Assembly (NCBI GenBank): GCA_937959375.1
Contig: CALGLS010000490.1
Coordinates: 1 to 5,361, forward strand
DNA: 5,361 bases
Source: an uncultured Saprospiraceae bacterium
Lineage (GTDB): Bacteria; Bacteroidota; Bacteroidia; Chitinophagales; Saprospiraceae
Reading direction: 5' to 3'
In this document: piece after piece, positions 4,708-5,361 of the stretch
Numbering within the stretch: position 1 is the first letter of the stretch
Layout: the number at the start of each line of letters is the position of its first letter
The notes under the pieces: generated by a model
Databases searched by the model: none
Seen by the model: only the letters and a program-made list of their open reading frames with translations
Told to the model about the DNA's origin: nothing
Program-made: the position numbers and the translations under genes

Positions 4708-5361
4708 TCAAATCAGAACCAACCTCTCCACCCAAACCTCACCACTCTCTAAAGTAACCGCCACAAAATAAACCCCTTTCGAAAAAGCAGAAATATCCAA
4801 TAAGTAATTTGTACGAAGCTGATCAGCAGAGACCACTATCCTTCCACTACTATCTATAATGTTCAAATTAAAAACGCCATGATTCCAGTCTAAGGCAATT
4901 TGCACAAAGTCACTAGAAGGATTCGGATATATTTTCATAAATGAAAAACCCAATTCATTCAACGCATTCGGATCATTGGAGTAACCAGGAGTTGGATCTA
5001 AATTGTCAAAAGGACCATCACCATTTGGAAGGCGAGCCCAGCTATCGTCATCTAATTGAGAGGGGTATTCTACTACATCAATTTGTTCAAAATTATTTGC
5101 TTCATTATTTAACAAAACAAGGCGCTCACCGTCTGAAGATAATTTGAAATTAGTATGATTGTTGCCTTGCTCTAGATCTTTGTCAGCCCATAGTAAAAGA
5201 TAAGCACCAGCTTTAATGCAAACATTTGGCAACTTCCATTTTTCACGAAGGTTTGGATTATCTGTCAAAAACATTCCGCTAAGGTCAATGTCGTTCACAC
5301 CAAAATTATGGAGTTCAATCCAATCGTCGTATTCACCTGCCTGGTCTGCAATGGTTGAAGT
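4708..5361 (-). CDS. Secreted lamin-tail-domain protein with T9SS type A sorting domain, 5' end cut by window edge
   Basis: This is the C-terminal 217 residues of a longer protein whose start is outside the window. The frame is open to the edge; a GTG at 5298 is an internal Val codon, since the lamin-tail domain begins upstream of it. Residues 1-120 (window numbering) resemble a lamin-tail domain (LTD): EYDDWIELHN (10-19), DLSGMFLTDN, an AGAYLLLWAD strand, then DDDSWARLPNGDGPF and a PTPGYSND end. Residues about 140-217 are a type A T9SS sorting domain: KIYPNPSSD (143-151), a central SSGRIV, and KGVYFV (195-200) near the C-terminus. Such proteins cross the outer membrane through the T9SS, and the tail is normally cleaved on export. 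In Bacteroidota, LTD domains of this EYDDWIELHN type often follow a CotH-like domain, so a CotH-LTD-T9SS protein is possible; nothing visible confirms it. It lies 364 bp upstream of surE and is probably a separate unit. Confidence 0.9.
   Translation of the reverse strand, partial: TSTIADQAGEYDDWIELHNFGVNDIDLSGMFLTDNPNLREKWKLPNVCIKAGAYLLLWADKDLEQGNNHTNFKLSSDGERLVLLNNEANNFEQIDVVEYPSQLDDDSWARLPNGDGPFDNLDPTPGYSNDPNALNELGFSFMKIYPNPSSDFVQIALDWNHGVFNLNIIDSSGRIVVSADQLRTNYLLDISAFSKGVYFVAVTLESGEVWVERLVLI

Noticed and set aside
5296..5298. GTG at 5298 as the start of the secreted protein
   Set aside because: The same frame continues upstream to the window edge with EYDDWIELHN, part of the lamin-tail domain, so the true start lies beyond 5361.

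Overview
The window looks like chromosomal DNA from a Gram-negative member of the Bacteroidota. Three things point there: a C-terminal type IX secretion (T9SS) sorting domain, a lipid A biosynthesis gene (lpxB), and starts without a recognisable Shine-Dalgarno sequence in moderately AT-rich DNA. The repeat-rich intergenic style and the LTD/T9SS protein would fit a Saprospiria-like lineage, but that finer placement is a guess.

All five genes lie on the minus strand, so they read from right to left. (1) 5361-4708 is the C-terminal part of a secreted protein with a lamin-tail domain followed by a T9SS type A sorting domain. (2) 4343-3570 is surE, a survival-associated 5'/3'-nucleotidase. (3) 3416-3087 is a small hydrophobic membrane protein I cannot name. 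(4) 2962-1835 is lpxB, lipid-A-disaccharide synthase. (5) 1463-1 is the N-terminal three quarters of a TetM/TetO-like ribosomal-protection GTPase, cut by the window edge.

surE, the small membrane gene and lpxB form a compact co-directional group (gaps of 153 and 124 bp). They may be one transcription unit, with lpxB making the lipid A disaccharide. The outer two genes are separated from this group by about 370 bp each and need not belong to it.

The least ordinary part is the intergenic DNA. Each of the four gaps carries its own repeat structure: 9-bp-period arrays plus a 19-bp inverted/tandem repeat (1506-1823), a 17-bp tandem repeat (2981-3054), a GGAAGTTGG-type inverted repeat whose right arm supplies the last codons and stop of surE (3459-3580), and a 245-bp nested inverted repeat built on CGCAGAGG (4428-4672). 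An 8-mer, CTACGTTA/TAACGTAG, recurs four times, always in these gaps. I see no tRNA, rRNA, CRISPR array, transposase, phage gene or convincing rho-independent terminator, and no clear new multi-gene system.
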